Part shown: positions 9,989 through 20,990 of the stretch, in pieces
Layout: each line of letters starts with the position of its first letter
Numbering within the stretch: position 1 is the first letter of the stretch
DNA from: Pinus tabuliformis
Lineage: Eukaryota > Streptophyta > Pinopsida > Pinales > Pinaceae
Assembly: GCA_031772625.1 (NCBI GenBank)
Contig: CM062815.1
Location: forward strand, 118,366,989-118,430,988
DNA length: 64,000 nt
Direction: 5' to 3'
Notes under the pieces: model-generated
Databases searched by the model: none
Told to the model about the DNA's origin: nothing
The model's input: the letters and a program-made list of their open reading frames with translations, nothing else
Position numbers and translations under genes: made by a program

Positions 9989-11554
9989 TTATTTATCCAG
10001 CCCTACAACGCCCATTGTTTCTCTACACCAAGAGAACTTCTCAGAGCTCACAGATTTTGTCAATGCATCTGTAGTATTCTTCAAAGTGTCCACCTTTACC
10101 AGCAACACCTTTTTGTCTTCTATCATATCCCTCACAAAGTGATACTGAACATCAATGTGCTTTCTCTTTGAATGATAAGTAGGGTTCTTTTCCAAGAAAA
10201 TTGCACTTTGGCTGTCACAGCCTATCCTTATAGCTCCCTTTACTAACCCCATACTTGAACACAATCTTTGCAACCAAAATGATTCCTTGCTCACATGAGT
10301 GGCTACCATGTTTTATGCCTCTGTAGTTGATAGTGCCACTACAGATTGTTTCTTACTCATCCAACTGACTGCACCTCCAAATAGGTTAAACACATGCCAA
10401 CTTGTAGATCTTCTCTGATCCAGATCTCCAACCCAGTCTGCATCAGAAAAGCCACAAATATCCAACACTCTGTCCAATCCTGGTCTTCCTTAGTAGCACA
10501 AATCATAATCATTAGTGCCACACAAATACCTGAAAACCCGCTTCACTGCTATCTAATGCTCCTTCCCTAGTTTTGACATAAACCTGCTCAATACTCCCAC
10601 TGCATGTGCAATGTCTGGTATTTTACAGACCATTGCATACATCGGGCTACCGACTGCACTTGCATATGGAACACAGGACATATCCTCTTCTTCTTCTTGT
10701 GTCTTGGGACACTGTTCAGCAGATAAATTTACACCTACTGGAATAGGAACCTTCACTGGTTTACTATCCTACATATTAAACCTCTGCAGTCTTGTCTCGA
10801 CATACTTCCTCTGGTTTAACTAGAGCTTCCTCTTTGCATGTTCTCTTTTAATTTCCATTCCCAAAATATAGTTTGCAGCACCAAGATCTTTCATGTCAAA
10901 TTTGGAGGACAATTGGGTCTTCAAATCTTGGATAATTTATTTGTCATTTCCAACTAGCAACATATCATCCACATACAAGACTAGATAAATAACATGGTCA
11001 CCAATTAATTTAAAATACAAACAGTGATCTGCCTTGCTTCTGGTGAAGCCAAGTCCCCGTATAAATGTATCAAATTTCTAATACCACATCCTTGGTGACT
11101 GTTTTAACCCATACAGAGACTTCTTTAACTTGCATACTAGTTCTTTCTTACCCTTCACCACAAAACCTTCAGGTTGCTTCATGTCGTTCTCCTCTTCCAG
11201 ATCCCCGTGAAGAAATGTTGTCTTCACATCCATCTGTTCTACCTCAAATTCAAAAGCAGCAACAATAGATAAAAGTAATCTAATAGAAGCTACCTTGGCA
11301 ACGGGAGAAAAAATATCACCAAAATCAATTCCCAGCACCTGGGAATAACCTTTTTCTACCAACCGAGCTTTGTATTTCTCCACCTTTCCTTCTGCGTTTG
11401 TATTCTTCTTAAACACCCATTTGCTACCAATGGGTTTCCTTCCAGCCAGCAACTCCACCAGATCCCAAGCTTCATTTTTGTGCAAAGATGCCATTTCATC
11501 AACCATGGCCTCTTTCCAAAGTTTGCCATCCTCAGAATCTACTGCTTCCTTCAC
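9989..11554 (-). pseudogene. Copia A reverse transcriptase and RNase H
   Basis: Minus-strand pieces: 11554-11078 carries the RT fingers and palm (WKEAMVDEMASLHKNEAWDL, KWVFKKN, KARLVEKGYSQ, MDVKTTFLHGDLEEE, KLKKSLYGLKQSPRMWY). The catalytic box LYVDDMLLVGN is at about 10990-10960. 10756-10553 holds the SPMYAMVCKIPDIAHAVGVLSRF region. 10309-9989 is the RNase H end (IGCDSQSAIFLEKNPTYH, KHIDVQYHFVRD). Stops and shifts near 11078, 10553 and 10310 split the frame. Copia RT copies the element RNA in its particle. The motifs are Tnt1-like in type and the YVDD centre is intact. Confidence 0.9.
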
Positions 11555-11638
11555 AGTTCTAGGATCACCATCAGTAACATATAAAGAAAAATTTGAAGAG
11601 AAAGCAGATGGACTATACCTTTCTAGTTGCCTTCTTTC

Positions 11639-13237
11639 TCAAACTGATCTTCTCACACCTGGAGTTTGTGGCTCTTCATCTTCTGATTCCTCCTCTGCTG
11701 TAGAGTCTGATTCTTCATCCTTAAGCTCAAACTCTATCTTCTCAAATTCCTTTGGTTGGACTTCATGTTTAATATCATCTTTCACCTCTATAAACACCAC
11801 ATCTCGGTTATACACAACCTTCCTTGTTACTGGGTTCCAAAGCTTATAACCCTTTAAACCATCCTTATTCCCAATAAAGATGCACTTTTGAGATTTACTA
11901 TCCAACTTGGTTCTCTTCTCCTTTGGAACATGTACATATGCATCACATCCAAATACTCTTAGATGTGAAAGAGAGGGTTTCTTACCAGTCCATACCTCTT
12001 GTGGAGTCTTATCCTCCAACGCTAATGAAGGTGATCTGTTGACCAGATAACATGCTGTCTCCACCACCTCTGCCCAGAATTCCTGTCCTAACCCGACACC
12101 ACTGAGCATGCTTCTTGCCCTCTCCATCAACGTCTTGTTCATTCTTTCTGTAACTCCATTTTTCTCAAGTGTGTATGGAGTAGTCTTCTGTCGTGCTATG
12201 CCACACTTCTTATAGAATTCTTCAAATTCCTTGCTACAAAACTCTCCACCGTTATCTGACCTCAACACCTTTATCTTCTTCTCTATCTAGTTTTCTACCA
12301 GAGCCTTAAATTCTTTAAACCTGTCAACGACTTTAGATTTATTCTTAAGGAAATATATCCATGTATTCCTTGAGAAGTCATCTATAAATAATGCATAGTA
12401 CACAGACTTACCCAGTGATGGAATCTTCACAGGTCCAAACACATCACTAGGCACAAGCTCTAATATATGTTTTGCCCTCTTACCACCAGAGGGGAAACTC
12501 ACCTGATTCTGCTTCCCATATACACATTTTTCACAAAAATCAAAATCTAGAGAGCTATTACTCATACCTTCTACCATACCTTTACCATGAAGTATTCGAA
12601 GGCCCTTCTCTCCAATATGTCCAAGCCTTTGATGCCACAACATGGTCTTCTCTCCAAAGACCACTAGATTTTCTGCTCCACTTTCAGGAACCACAGAATT
12701 GTTGCACCCATCAACAACAGTACTACCTTGCAGCTTGTACAGAGTTCCAATCCAAACTCCTCGCATCAATACCAGTGCACCCCAAACCATCTTGCAGGTA
12801 TATTTCTCAAACACTGTTTTTACACCTACATCATCCAGCTTGCTTATATAAATTAGATTTCTGGCCAATGCAGGAATATGCAGAATACCCGGAAGTGTTC
12901 TAACCCTTCCACCTTGCAACTTTGACATTAATTTTCCGTGACCAACAATTCTAGCCTTCCTATCATCCCTTAAGAAGACATCACCACCATCGTATTTCTC
13001 ATACTCGCATAACCACTCTCTATGGGGAGTGAAGTGAAAGGATGCACCTGAGTCAATCAACCATGCTTCATTATCTACATGTGTACTTGAAGAAGCCAAG
13101 TACACATCCCCACCTTCATCTGAGGTGGTTTTCGCCTCTGTAGAAGGAACATCAACAGATCTGTTTCCTTTCTCAGGAGCTTTAGATTTACAATCCCTTT
13201 TGTAGTTCCCTTCCTTTCCGCATTTCCAGCACACCAC
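11639..13237 (-). pseudogene. Copia A CCHC, protease and integrase
   Basis: 13237-12287 encodes, in order, a zinc knuckle CWKCGKEGNYKRDC at residues 3-16 with Asn where His should be, the aspartic protease site DSGAS at residue 62, the GAG-pre-integrase HQRLGHIGEKG, and the integrase start SDVFGPVKIPSLGK and DDFSRNTW. A lone TAG at 12287-12289 interrupts it. 12268-11639 continues with RSDNGGEF (second catalytic Asp), VTERMNKTLMERAR (catalytic Glu), then WNPVTRKVVYNRDVVF and an acidic linker. A TGA at 11639-11641 separates this from RT. The protein would cut the polyprotein and insert cDNA. Confidence 0.92.
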
Positions 13238-13327
13238 CTTTATAAGTTTTCTTAGAGATTTAGATCTCCCTCTAGATTTAGATCTCCCACTCGATGACTT
13301 ATTTTTGTTTCTATTCTGGGAACATCC

Positions 13328-13841
13328 TCATACAAATAAGGCATCACCATTCTGTATCTCCATATTTTTCCATCTCATCTCCTCCATCAGCAAGGATGAG
13401 ACTATTTCATCAAACTGCAAGGCAGTTGCATTGCTACCTATTGCAATAACTAGACTATCCCACGAATCTCGTAGAGAACACAACAAACTGATGCACTTAT
13501 CTTCAACTAAAATTTTAATATCAACAGATAATAATTGTCTTACCATAGTATTAAATGCGTTCAAATGCTCTGTCACCGAGTCTCCATCTTTCATCCTCAG
13601 GTTATACAGCTTCCCCTGATACATTCAACAATACTGAATCTGAGACACACAATCGTATTGTGCTCTTTGCCTTCCAATCCAACTTTTTCCATTCTTCATC
13701 GGACACTCCCGTTGGTTTAGTACCCAGATCTACCATGATCCACTGATCTTTATCGACTAATAGATCCTCCATATTGATTTTCCACAACACAAAACTCTGA
13801 CCATTAAATTTCTCGATCTCTATCTTTCCACTGCTTGCCAT
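13328..13841 (-). pseudogene. Copia A gag
   Basis: The start codon is at 13841-13839, about 110 bp inside the primer site. The first 79 residues (IEKFNGQSFVLWKINMEDLL, KSTIRLCVSDSVL) and a shifted second piece (13624-13328: LRMKDGDSVTEHLNAFNTMV, then LLCSLRDSWDSLV) are the UBN2-type copia gag core. One frameshift near 13610-13620 separates them. The link from 13327 to the zinc knuckle at 13237 is also broken by stops. Gag forms the virus-like particle. Confidence 0.9.
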
Positions 13842-13950
13842 CTTCTTTCACCACCAGAATTGATCCCATAGATCTCCCACTTAATAGGGTCTACCACAGG
13901 CTCGATCGAAACCCCTCAGCAACAAAGGTGTCCCCTTTAAGCCAAAACAA

Positions 13951-13961
13951 ATTTGATACCA
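13951..13961 (-). other. Primer-binding site of copia element A
   Basis: Minus-strand TGGTATCAAAT, two bases from the 5' LTR: an iMet tRNA-type site (canonical TGGTATCAGAGC). Confidence 0.8.
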
Positions 13962-13963
13962 AA

Positions 13964-14387
13964 TGTAGGTATTAACCTTGTACAGAAATTACCTGCATAC
14001 AAATTCTAAAACAAAGAAAAATAAACAATATGAGAGCATAACACATAAAACACATATACACAGATATTTTCCCCTAGATCCCAAAATCGAGACTACCAAC
14101 TTGATTTTTCATTATGTTCCTTTTAATGTTACAATACATATTTATACATGTCGAAGCATCCAATACCATGGACCGAAAACCATCACGTCCAAAACCATGG
14201 ACCGAAAACCATCGCATCCAAAACCATGCATAAAACCATAGGTAGGTCCGCCCAACCTAATATAGGGTCCAAAAAAAAAATCTCAAGTCACTGCCCCAGA
14301 CCCCGTAGAGGGGGGCTACCCACCCCCCTCTAACCCCCTGGTTAACTACGTGGGCTAGTCGTGGAAAGAATATAACACAACCCAACA
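13964..14387 (-). repeat. 5' LTR of copia element A
   Basis: 424 bp, TG...CA. Same family as 9465-9939 but without the 50-bp GC-rich segment. Confidence 0.95.
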
Positions 14388-15476
14388 AAACAGGCTGCTA
14401 TAAGAAAGCTGCCGAGAAGGTGTAAGAGGTGGAAGTTATGGTTTCAAGGTAAGGAAAGGTGGATGAAGGTTGAGGTAGATTAGTGAAAGGTGGCCAATTC
14501 CCCTATCCAAGCTCAGATCCTTTTGATGGCCTATTTTAAACTAGGAGAGATACTCTCGGTGATCTAGGAAAATGATCTCATGAACAGATCTTTTAGGACA
14601 AAATTTGGGATTCATAAGAGAAGGTGAGGAAGTCTAAGATGGAGGTGGTGAAGGCACCCTTTCCTGTAGATCAAAACAACCCTACAATCATCACATGCAT
14701 AGACCCATTTATCATTGACAAAATGAAACAACTAGTAGTGGAAAAGATGAGGTGAATTTAAATGTTATCTAATCTATGCCAAAACTTTGAACTAATCAAT
14801 AAATAAACTCTTAAGATACAGTAAGCACATGGAAAACAAGATGACCAACATAAATATTCCTCGAAATCATAAAAATAATATTTTTGGACTGTAGTTGTAA
14901 ATCCTTCTATTCATGCTTCCATGAGAGAGATGAGGTAGAGGTTGCAATCACATATTTTTAATGGATTATTCTCTAATGAAATGCAAGAAACTAATCAGCA
15001 CTCTGAACTAAAAATATATACAAATACACAAGAAGGACCTAAGCCACTGGGGTTGGGCCCAAATCCAAGAGCCTCAACCCTCTGAAACTATTGGGCCCAA
15101 ATCCAAGAGCCTCAACCCTCTGAAACTAACTCAATGATGAACCAATAAGAAGCTTCTTATTATTATTGAATCAATGTCCAATACATCACATAATAGTAAA
15201 AAATAACAATGCCAAGTACTTGAGCTCAATAGCTACCTAGATGAAAACAAAACTGAAATCCTAATGAGCTATTTAACATTCTTATTTATACAAGAGGGTA
15301 GCTACTAGCAACTCCCTAACAAATAGGAATATTTATCTCCCACAACTCAAGAATGGTGGATATTTTTCCTCATTAACTGCACTTGCCTAGCTACCAATGA
15401 CCTCATATTGCTTGGTTACTAATGACCTTGAGTTGATGAGAGAGAGTGTTGTGATATTGAGCTTATTGAAGGAGTT
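14388..15476. other. Spacer between copia A and the chromovirus
   Basis: No gene. It contains a 38-bp direct duplication (15053-15090 and 15091-15128, identical apart from one or two bases at the ends). The part from about 15160 to 15476 has LTR-like composition (ACTCCCTAACA, short AT-rich stem-like runs), but I cannot pair it with another copy. Confidence 0.5.
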
Positions 15477-15809
15477 TGTTGGGTCCCTATAATACTAGTG
15501 ATTACCCCATTACTATTGTAGTTATACCCCTTATTTATATTGTTGTGCCCCTATTACCCCCATATTGTTATTTATGTGCCCCATAGAATCCCTCTATTGT
15601 TATTTTTGTGGCTTTATATTATTATTGTTAGGTCAGCTGGATTATATTGTGACTCCCTAGACTCCTATATATAGAAAGGAGGTTTTGTCATTTGTATCAT
15701 CCAAGAATTGTTCATTTATGTAATGTAAAGGAGGTTGCCCCCTCGAAGAGGCTGAATTCTAAGGCGTGGATCTCTCTTTTCTATCTTTTTGTGAGCTGGT
15801 TTCATAACA
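15477..15809 (+). repeat. 5' LTR of the chromovirus
   Basis: 333 bp, TGTTGGG...ATAACA. TATA box TATATATAG at 15666-15674, so transcription should start about 25-35 bp downstream. The three differences from the 3' LTR are at 15632, 15635 and 15647. Confidence 0.97.
15666..15674 (+). promoter_or_regulatory. TATA box in the 5' LTR
   Basis: TATATATAG about two-thirds through the LTR, the usual place for the U3/R boundary in a short LTR. The same motif is at 21180-21188 in the 3' LTR. Confidence 0.7.
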
Positions 15810-15811
15810 TT

Positions 15812-15823
15812 TGGTATCAGAGC
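15812..15823 (+). other. Primer-binding site of the chromovirus
   Basis: TGGTATCAGAGC two bases after the 5' LTR, an exact match to the common initiator-Met tRNA 3'-end complement. Confidence 0.95.
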
Positions 15824-16479
15824 TTTGGATTCTAGGGTTTCGCTGCTCCAAACAGGTCATCGTGGCATTTTCGCTATAAATTTTTTTTCTGTGACGTTTC
15901 AGAAGTCGCAAAAAAAACCCATTTGAAAAGAATTGGCGCTGAACCTTGGGTCCGAATTTCAGAGCTTTTCTCGCGATATTTTCGGAGATATGATATGAGG
16001 AAGTTGGTCTTTTTGCAGACTCCTGAATTACATTCAAAACAGGTGACCTGGGGAAAATCGTCATAACTCTCTCTCTGAGGATCGGATTGAAATTCCGTAA
16101 AAAGGTACAGAAAGAGGATGGACTGTAGTTTCTTGTATGTGTGTTTCAGATTCAAAGGTTGAAACAGTGACTCGTGGCACGTCGTACAAGTTCGCTCTAC
16201 TGAACCAGTCTAAAAGCAAGTCACTGTGGGAGATTTCACATAACTCTTCCTTGGAGAATCCAATTTGGCTCAGACTTGTGGCATTGGAAAGAGGACGCAG
16301 AAGGCTACTACAGGTAGCAATTTTAGAATTGGAGGATCCGAAATTACAGAGATACATCAGATTCAATATCAGGCTTCTATAAAGTGAAAAAAGGTGTGTA
16401 GTTTTTTTTTTTTAATTTTTGTGTAAGCTTGGTTTAGCGGAATTCAAAGGGCATAGTAAAACTTTATTATCGGTAACTG
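15824..16479 (+). other. Chromovirus 5' leader
   Basis: About 650 bp of untranslated leader between primer site and gag start. Small open frames occur on both strands, none resembling a protein. Packaging signals would be expected here but are not visible by eye. Confidence 0.7.
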
Positions 16480-19400
16480 ATGCCCCGAGGAAAGAAAATG
16501 CAAACACCTAGTAAGGAACCTGAAAGCTCTAGCATGACTCATGAAGAAGAGGAAGAAATGCTACATGATATATCAAAATTACAAGAACAAGTGCAACAAA
16601 TGTCACGCTCACAAAAGCTAACAGAAGCTAAGGTAAATGGCGTGGAATCTAAGATAAAGGGAATGGAAGCTAAGATGGATGGCATGCAAGCTAAGATTGA
16701 CGCTAAATTTGATGGCATGGATGATAAGATGGATGAATTGAAGAAGTTGCTACAAGAAAGGGTCACTAATGGTGAAAAGGTAGTAAAGGAAACTCATGAT
16801 GAGAATAAAAGAAATGTTAATCATGATTCCATAGACTCTAATGTTGGATCGAAGACTCACCATGTTCCAAAAATCGATGTGAGGAAGTTTGATGGCAAGG
16901 ATCCCGCCACATGGATATTACAGATGGAGCAATTCTTCGATCTCAATAATGTGCAAAACACACAAAAGGTACGGATGGCAACTTTATATTTGGAACCAAA
17001 TCAGTTTGTATGGTATCAATGGCTTTGTTCTCGTAAACAATTTATCACTTGGGCAATTTTTACGGAAGAATTGATAGCACATTATGAGGATACAAAAAGC
17101 AACACTTTTTTTAGCCAATTGATAAGTCTCAAACAAAAGGGTTCAATAATGGAGCACATTGATGAGTTCCAAAAATTGAACATAAGGGTAAAAGATATTC
17201 CAGAGGAGCATAGGATTGATGTGTTCATAGGGTCTTTAAAGGATAATATCCAACATGATGTGCGCCTTTGGGAACCTGATTCATTAGAGAAGGCATTCAG
17301 GTTAGCAAGAAAAATGGAAAGCAAAATTATGGCAACTAGGAAGCATACCATTCACAACTATAAAGACGGAAGTGTTGTTGCCCATAGTCTTCCACAACCT
17401 ACAAGGTTGACACCACAACAATTGGAAGAAAAAAGAGCAAAAGGGCTTTGTTACAATTGTGATAGCAAATACACAAAAGGTCATAAGTGTGCTGAGAAGA
17501 AATTATTCTACATAGATTGTGAAGAGGAAGAAGAAAAGGAGCAAGAAAGGTCAAAAGAAGAGGATATATTCCAGGAACAAAGCCTAGATGAAGAACAAAT
17601 AAATCCGACCATATCTTGTAATGCATTGGCAGGAATTACCACTCCTCAAACCATCAAGATAGTAGGACAAATCAAGAAGAAAAAGGTAATAGTGTTGATT
17701 GATTCAGGAAGCACCCACAATTTTATTCATTGTAGGGTAGCAAAAGAATTGAATTGCTTCCTATATCCAGCACCAGAGTGTCAAGTGATGATTGCAAATG
17801 GAGGAACAATAAATTGTTCTGGAAAGTGCCATAATATCAAGCTATCCATGGGAGAATATGTATTGACTAGCCCAATGCTTTCCATTCCAATGGGAGGTGC
17901 TGATGTTGTACTAGGAGTCCAATGGCTACAATCCTTGGGTACAATAGCTTTTAATTTTCAAGAACTTTTCATGAAATTTTCTGTGGAAGGAAAGGAAGTT
18001 GAATTAAGGGGTATTGCAGGGAAACCAGGAAAGATAATCAGCTCTAATGGCATGACAAAGCTTCTAAAAAAGGAGCAAAGAGGTGTAATTGCACAATTAT
18101 GTTCGCTAGATGTTTCCACATTGGAATCATCTATTTCTCCAGATCTCCAAAAAGTCCTGGACAATCATTCCAAGGTATTTGAGACTCCCAAAGGTCTCCC
18201 ACCTATGCGTGATCATGATCATGCTATTCATCTGATTCCAGGAAGTGTTCCTCCAAACATCAGGCCGTACAGATATCCCTATGTCCAAAAAAGTGAAATT
18301 GAACGTATGGTTGCAGAAATGCTAGAGGCAGGTATAATTCAACCGAGTCAAAGTTCTTTCTCAGCTCCAGTAGTATTGGTGCACAAGAAGGATGGATCAT
18401 GGTGCATGTGTCCGGATTATAGGGAGCTCAACAAGCTCACTATTAAAGATAAGTTCCCCATTCCTGTTATTGATGAATTACTAGATGAATTGCATGGATC
18501 AATTTACTTCACCAAGTTGGATCTTCGTTCGGGATATCATCAAATCAGAATGAAGGTTGAAGACATTCCGAAAATGGCATTTAGAACTCATGAGGGTCAT
18601 TATGAATTTTTGGTCATGCCTTTTGGCCTTACCAATGCACCTTCAACATTTCAAGGTTTGATGAATTCAATTTTCAAACCATTCCTTAGAAAATTTGTGT
18701 TAGTATTTTTTGATGATATACTAATCTACAACAAGTCTTGGAAGGATCATGTTGAACATGTTGACAGGGTGCTACAACTATTGGAGGAGAAACAATTATA
18801 TGCAAAAAGATCCAAATGTTTCTTTGGAGTCCAGGAGGTGGAATATTTGGGTCATATTGTATCTCATGAAGGAGTTAAGGTAGACCCTAGCAAAATTAAA
18901 GCCATTAAGGAATGGAAAATCCCCACATCCATAAAGCATCTGCGAGGATTTCTTGGGTTGACAGGGTATTATCGCAAGTTTGTTAAGAATTATGGGAGAA
19001 TAGCAGCACCTCTAACAACATTATTGAAGAAAGATTCATTTTCATGGACTCCGGAAGCAACAAAGGCCTTTGAACATCTTAAAGAGGCAATGTGCCAAGC
19101 ACCGGTCTTAGCTACACCGGACTTCACAAAAACCTTTATTGTGGAATGTGATGCTTCAGGAAATGGAATTGGTGCTGTTCTAATGCAAGATGAAAGACCC
19201 ATTGCTTTTGAAAGTCGTCCAATCAAGGGAAAGTTTTTAAGCAAAGCTATTTATGAGAAGGAAATGTTGGCAATACTCCATGCACTTAAGAAATGGCGAC
19301 CCTACCTAATGGGAAGACACTTCAAGGTAAAAACGGATCATGATAGCCTTAAATACTTTTTAGAACAAAGATTATCCTCTGAAGAGCAACAAAAGTGGGT

Positions 19401-20841
19401 CACAAAGATGTTGGGTTATGACTTTGAAATCATCTACAAAAAAGGGAAGCAAAATGTTGTGGCAGATGCACTCTCAAGAAAGGATGAGGATGTGGAAGCA
19501 TTGTTGTGTGCCATTTCTATTATCCAACCAGATTGGATAAACGAAGCAAGGGAGGAATGGAAGAATGACGAAGAAGTGTGGGCACTTATTCAAAAGTTAC
19601 AACAAGATTCCAGTACTTCTGATACATTTAGCTGGAAAAATGATTCGTTATGGTACAAAGATTGCTTATACCTCTGTAAGGATTCCCAGCTAAAACAAAA
19701 GATTCTTATGGAATTGCACACTTCTCCCTTAGGAGGGCACTCAGGATTTTTAAAAACTTACCACAGGGTTAAGAAGGAATTTTTTTGGGATGGCCTTAAA
19801 TCAGATATTCAAAAGTTTGTGGCGGAATGTTTGGTTTGCCAGCAAAATAAAGTTGAAACAATTAAGACACCAGGTCTATTACAACCTTTATCCATTCCAA
19901 GCCAACGTTGGGAGGAGGTTTCAATGGATTTTATCACAGGTTTACCCAAGTCTGAGGGAAAGAGTGTCATCATGGTGGTAGTTGACAGACTTACCAAGTA
20001 TGCACACTTTTGTGCATTATCACATCCATTTAAAGCCAGTACAGTTTCTACTGCATTTATGGAAACAGTTCAAAAGCTACATGGAAACCCAAAGATTATT
20101 GTAAGTGACAGAGATCCCATTTTCACTGGAAATTTTTGGACAGAATTATTTTCTTGTCTTGGTACTCAGTTAGCTCATAGCTCATCTTATCATCCTCAAT
20201 CTGATGGGCAAACTGAGATAGTAAACAAATGTTTGGAAGGATATCTTCGTTGCTTTGTATCTGATAAGCAGACACAATGGGTCAAATGGTTGCCTCTGGC
20301 TGAATGGTGGTATAACACTTCCTTCCATACAGCAACAAAAATGACCCCATTTATGGCACTTTATGGGTATCAACCACCATCCATCACATCATATTTAAGA
20401 GAAAATTCTAAGGTTCAGGCAGTGGAACATCACATCGAACATCAACAACAAGTCCTCCAACTCTTAAAGGATAACCTAGTGTTGGCACAAAATAGAATGA
20501 AACAACAGGCAGATCAACATCGCAGTGAAAGAAGTTTTGATGTAGGTGATTGGGTATTCCTACGGCTACAACCATATAAGCAAATGTCCCTAAAGCAAGC
20601 TAAGAAGGATAATAAATTATCACCAAAGTATTATGGTCCGTACAAGGTGTTGCAAAAGATTGGTACTATGGCATACAAATTGGAGCTTCCTGCAGCTTCT
20701 CGATTGCACCCAGTTTTCCATGTTTCATGTTTAAAGAAGGTTATAGGTGACAAGCTCCCAATTCAAACAATATTGCCAGAACTTGACGAGGAAGGAAAAA
20801 TTATATTGGAACCGGAAGCAGTCACAGAAACAAGAACTTGA
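16480..20841 (+). CDS. Chromovirus gag-pol polyprotein (chromodomain cut off)
   Basis: 1453 codons in one frame. Residues 1-110 form a charged coiled coil with repeated KxxGMxAKxDGM units. The gag core is at about 130-290 (KFDGKDPATWILQMEQFF). The zinc knuckle starts at Cys324 (CYNCDSKYTKGHKC). The protease site DSGSTHNF is at 408. RT spans about 590-770, with the catalytic pair at Asp745-Asp746 in FFDDILIY, where YVDD or YFDD is usual; WCMCPDY replaces the common WRMC(V)DY. RNase H starts with Asp891. Integrase has zinc ligands His1080, His1087, Cys1117, Cys1120 and catalytic Asp1150, Asp1210, Glu1246 (spacing 59 and 35). A GPY/F module (YYGPYKV) precedes HPVFHVSCLKK. The frame ends at TGA 20839-20841, before the chromodomain. 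I chose the first ATG after the leader. All catalytic residues are present, so the enzymes may still work. Confidence 0.96.
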   Translation: MPRGKKMQTPSKEPESSSMTHEEEEEMLHDISKLQEQVQQMSRSQKLTEAKVNGVESKIKGMEAKMDGMQAKIDAKFDGMDDKMDELKKLLQERVTNGEKVVKETHDENKRNVNHDSIDSNVGSKTHHVPKIDVRKFDGKDPATWILQMEQFFDLNNVQNTQKVRMATLYLEPNQFVWYQWLCSRKQFITWAIFTEELIAHYEDTKSNTFFSQLISLKQKGSIMEHIDEFQKLNIRVKDIPEEHRIDVFIGSLKDNIQHDVRLWEPDSLEKAFRLARKMESKIMATRKHTIHNYKDGSVVAHSLPQPTRLTPQQLEEKRAKGLCYNCDSKYTKGHKCAEKKLFYIDCEEEEEKEQERSKEEDIFQEQSLDEEQINPTISCNALAGITTPQTIKIVGQIKKKKVIVLIDSGSTHNFIHCRVAKELNCFLYPAPECQVMIANGGTINCSGKCHNIKLSMGEYVLTSPMLSIPMGGADVVLGVQWLQSLGTIAFNFQELFMKFSVEGKEVELRGIAGKPGKIISSNGMTKLLKKEQRGVIAQLCSLDVSTLESSISPDLQKVLDNHSKVFETPKGLPPMRDHDHAIHLIPGSVPPNIRPYRYPYVQKSEIERMVAEMLEAGIIQPSQSSFSAPVVLVHKKDGSWCMCPDYRELNKLTIKDKFPIPVIDELLDELHGSIYFTKLDLRSGYHQIRMKVEDIPKMAFRTHEGHYEFLVMPFGLTNAPSTFQGLMNSIFKPFLRKFVLVFFDDILIYNKSWKDHVEHVDRVLQLLEEKQLYAKRSKCFFGVQEVEYLGHIVSHEGVKVDPSKIKAIKEWKIPTSIKHLRGFLGLTGYYRKFVKNYGRIAAPLTTLLKKDSFSWTPEATKAFEHLKEAMCQAPVLATPDFTKTFIVECDASGNGIGAVLMQDERPIAFESRPIKGKFLSKAIYEKEMLAILHALKKWRPYLMGRHFKVKTDHDSLKYFLEQRLSSEEQQKWVTKMLGYDFEIIYKKGKQNVVADALSRKDEDVEALLCAISIIQPDWINEAREEWKNDEEVWALIQKLQQDSSTSDTFSWKNDSLWYKDCLYLCKDSQLKQKILMELHTSPLGGHSGFLKTYHRVKKEFFWDGLKSDIQKFVAECLVCQQNKVETIKTPGLLQPLSIPSQRWEEVSMDFITGLPKSEGKSVIMVVVDRLTKYAHFCALSHPFKASTVSTAFMETVQKLHGNPKIIVSDRDPIFTGNFWTELFSCLGTQLAHSSSYHPQSDGQTEIVNKCLEGYLRCFVSDKQTQWVKWLPLAEWWYNTSFHTATKMTPFMALYGYQPPSITSYLRENSKVQAVEHHIEHQQQVLQLLKDNLVLAQNRMKQQADQHRSERSFDVGDWVFLRLQPYKQMSLKQAKKDNKLSPKYYGPYKVLQKIGTMAYKLELPAASRLHPVFHVSCLKKVIGDKLPIQTILPELDEEGKIILEPEAVTETRT

Positions 20842-20961
20842 CAGCTACGAAATCGATCAATTTCAGAGTATCTTATCAAGTGGAAGAACTTATCCGCTGA
20901 AGATTCCACATGGGAGGATGAGAATTTTATGCAGAAGTATCCAGAACTACTCAAGCGTTGA
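20842..20961 (+). pseudogene. Chromodomain tail downstream of the stop
   Basis: The same frame stays open for 39 codons after the TGA, then stops at 20959-20961. It carries EYLIKWKNLSAEDSTWEDE and PELLKR, the core of a chromodomain, including the conserved Tyr-Leu-Ile-Lys-Trp and Thr-Trp-Glu. In chromoviruses this domain binds histone marks and steers integration. It is lost unless the stop is read through. The first codon may be a C-to-T change in a CGA. Confidence 0.9.
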
Positions 20962-20976
20962 GGACAACACTTTTTT

Positions 20977-20990
20977 GAAGGAGAGGGGCA
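20977..20990 (+). other. Polypurine tract of the chromovirus
   Basis: GAAGGAGAGGGGCA immediately before the 3' LTR. Confidence 0.9.

Larger units (their letters stand above)
9465..14387 (-). mobile_element. Full-length Ty1/copia element A
   Basis: A 4.9-kb LTR retrotransposon on the minus strand. The 3' LTR is 9465-9939, the 5' LTR 13964-14387. LTR ends are TG...CA and the 5-bp target duplication AAACA is perfect (9460-9464 and 14388-14392). The internal order gag, CCHC, protease, integrase, RT, RNase H is that of copia. Coding frames carry a few stops and shifts. The LTRs differ at many scattered sites plus a gap of about 50 bp, so it is much older than the gypsy element at 15477. Confidence 0.95.

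Noticed and set aside
11370..11849. Plus-strand Ser-rich frame of 159 codons
   Set aside because: Shadow of the acidic linker and RT of copia element A on the minus strand.
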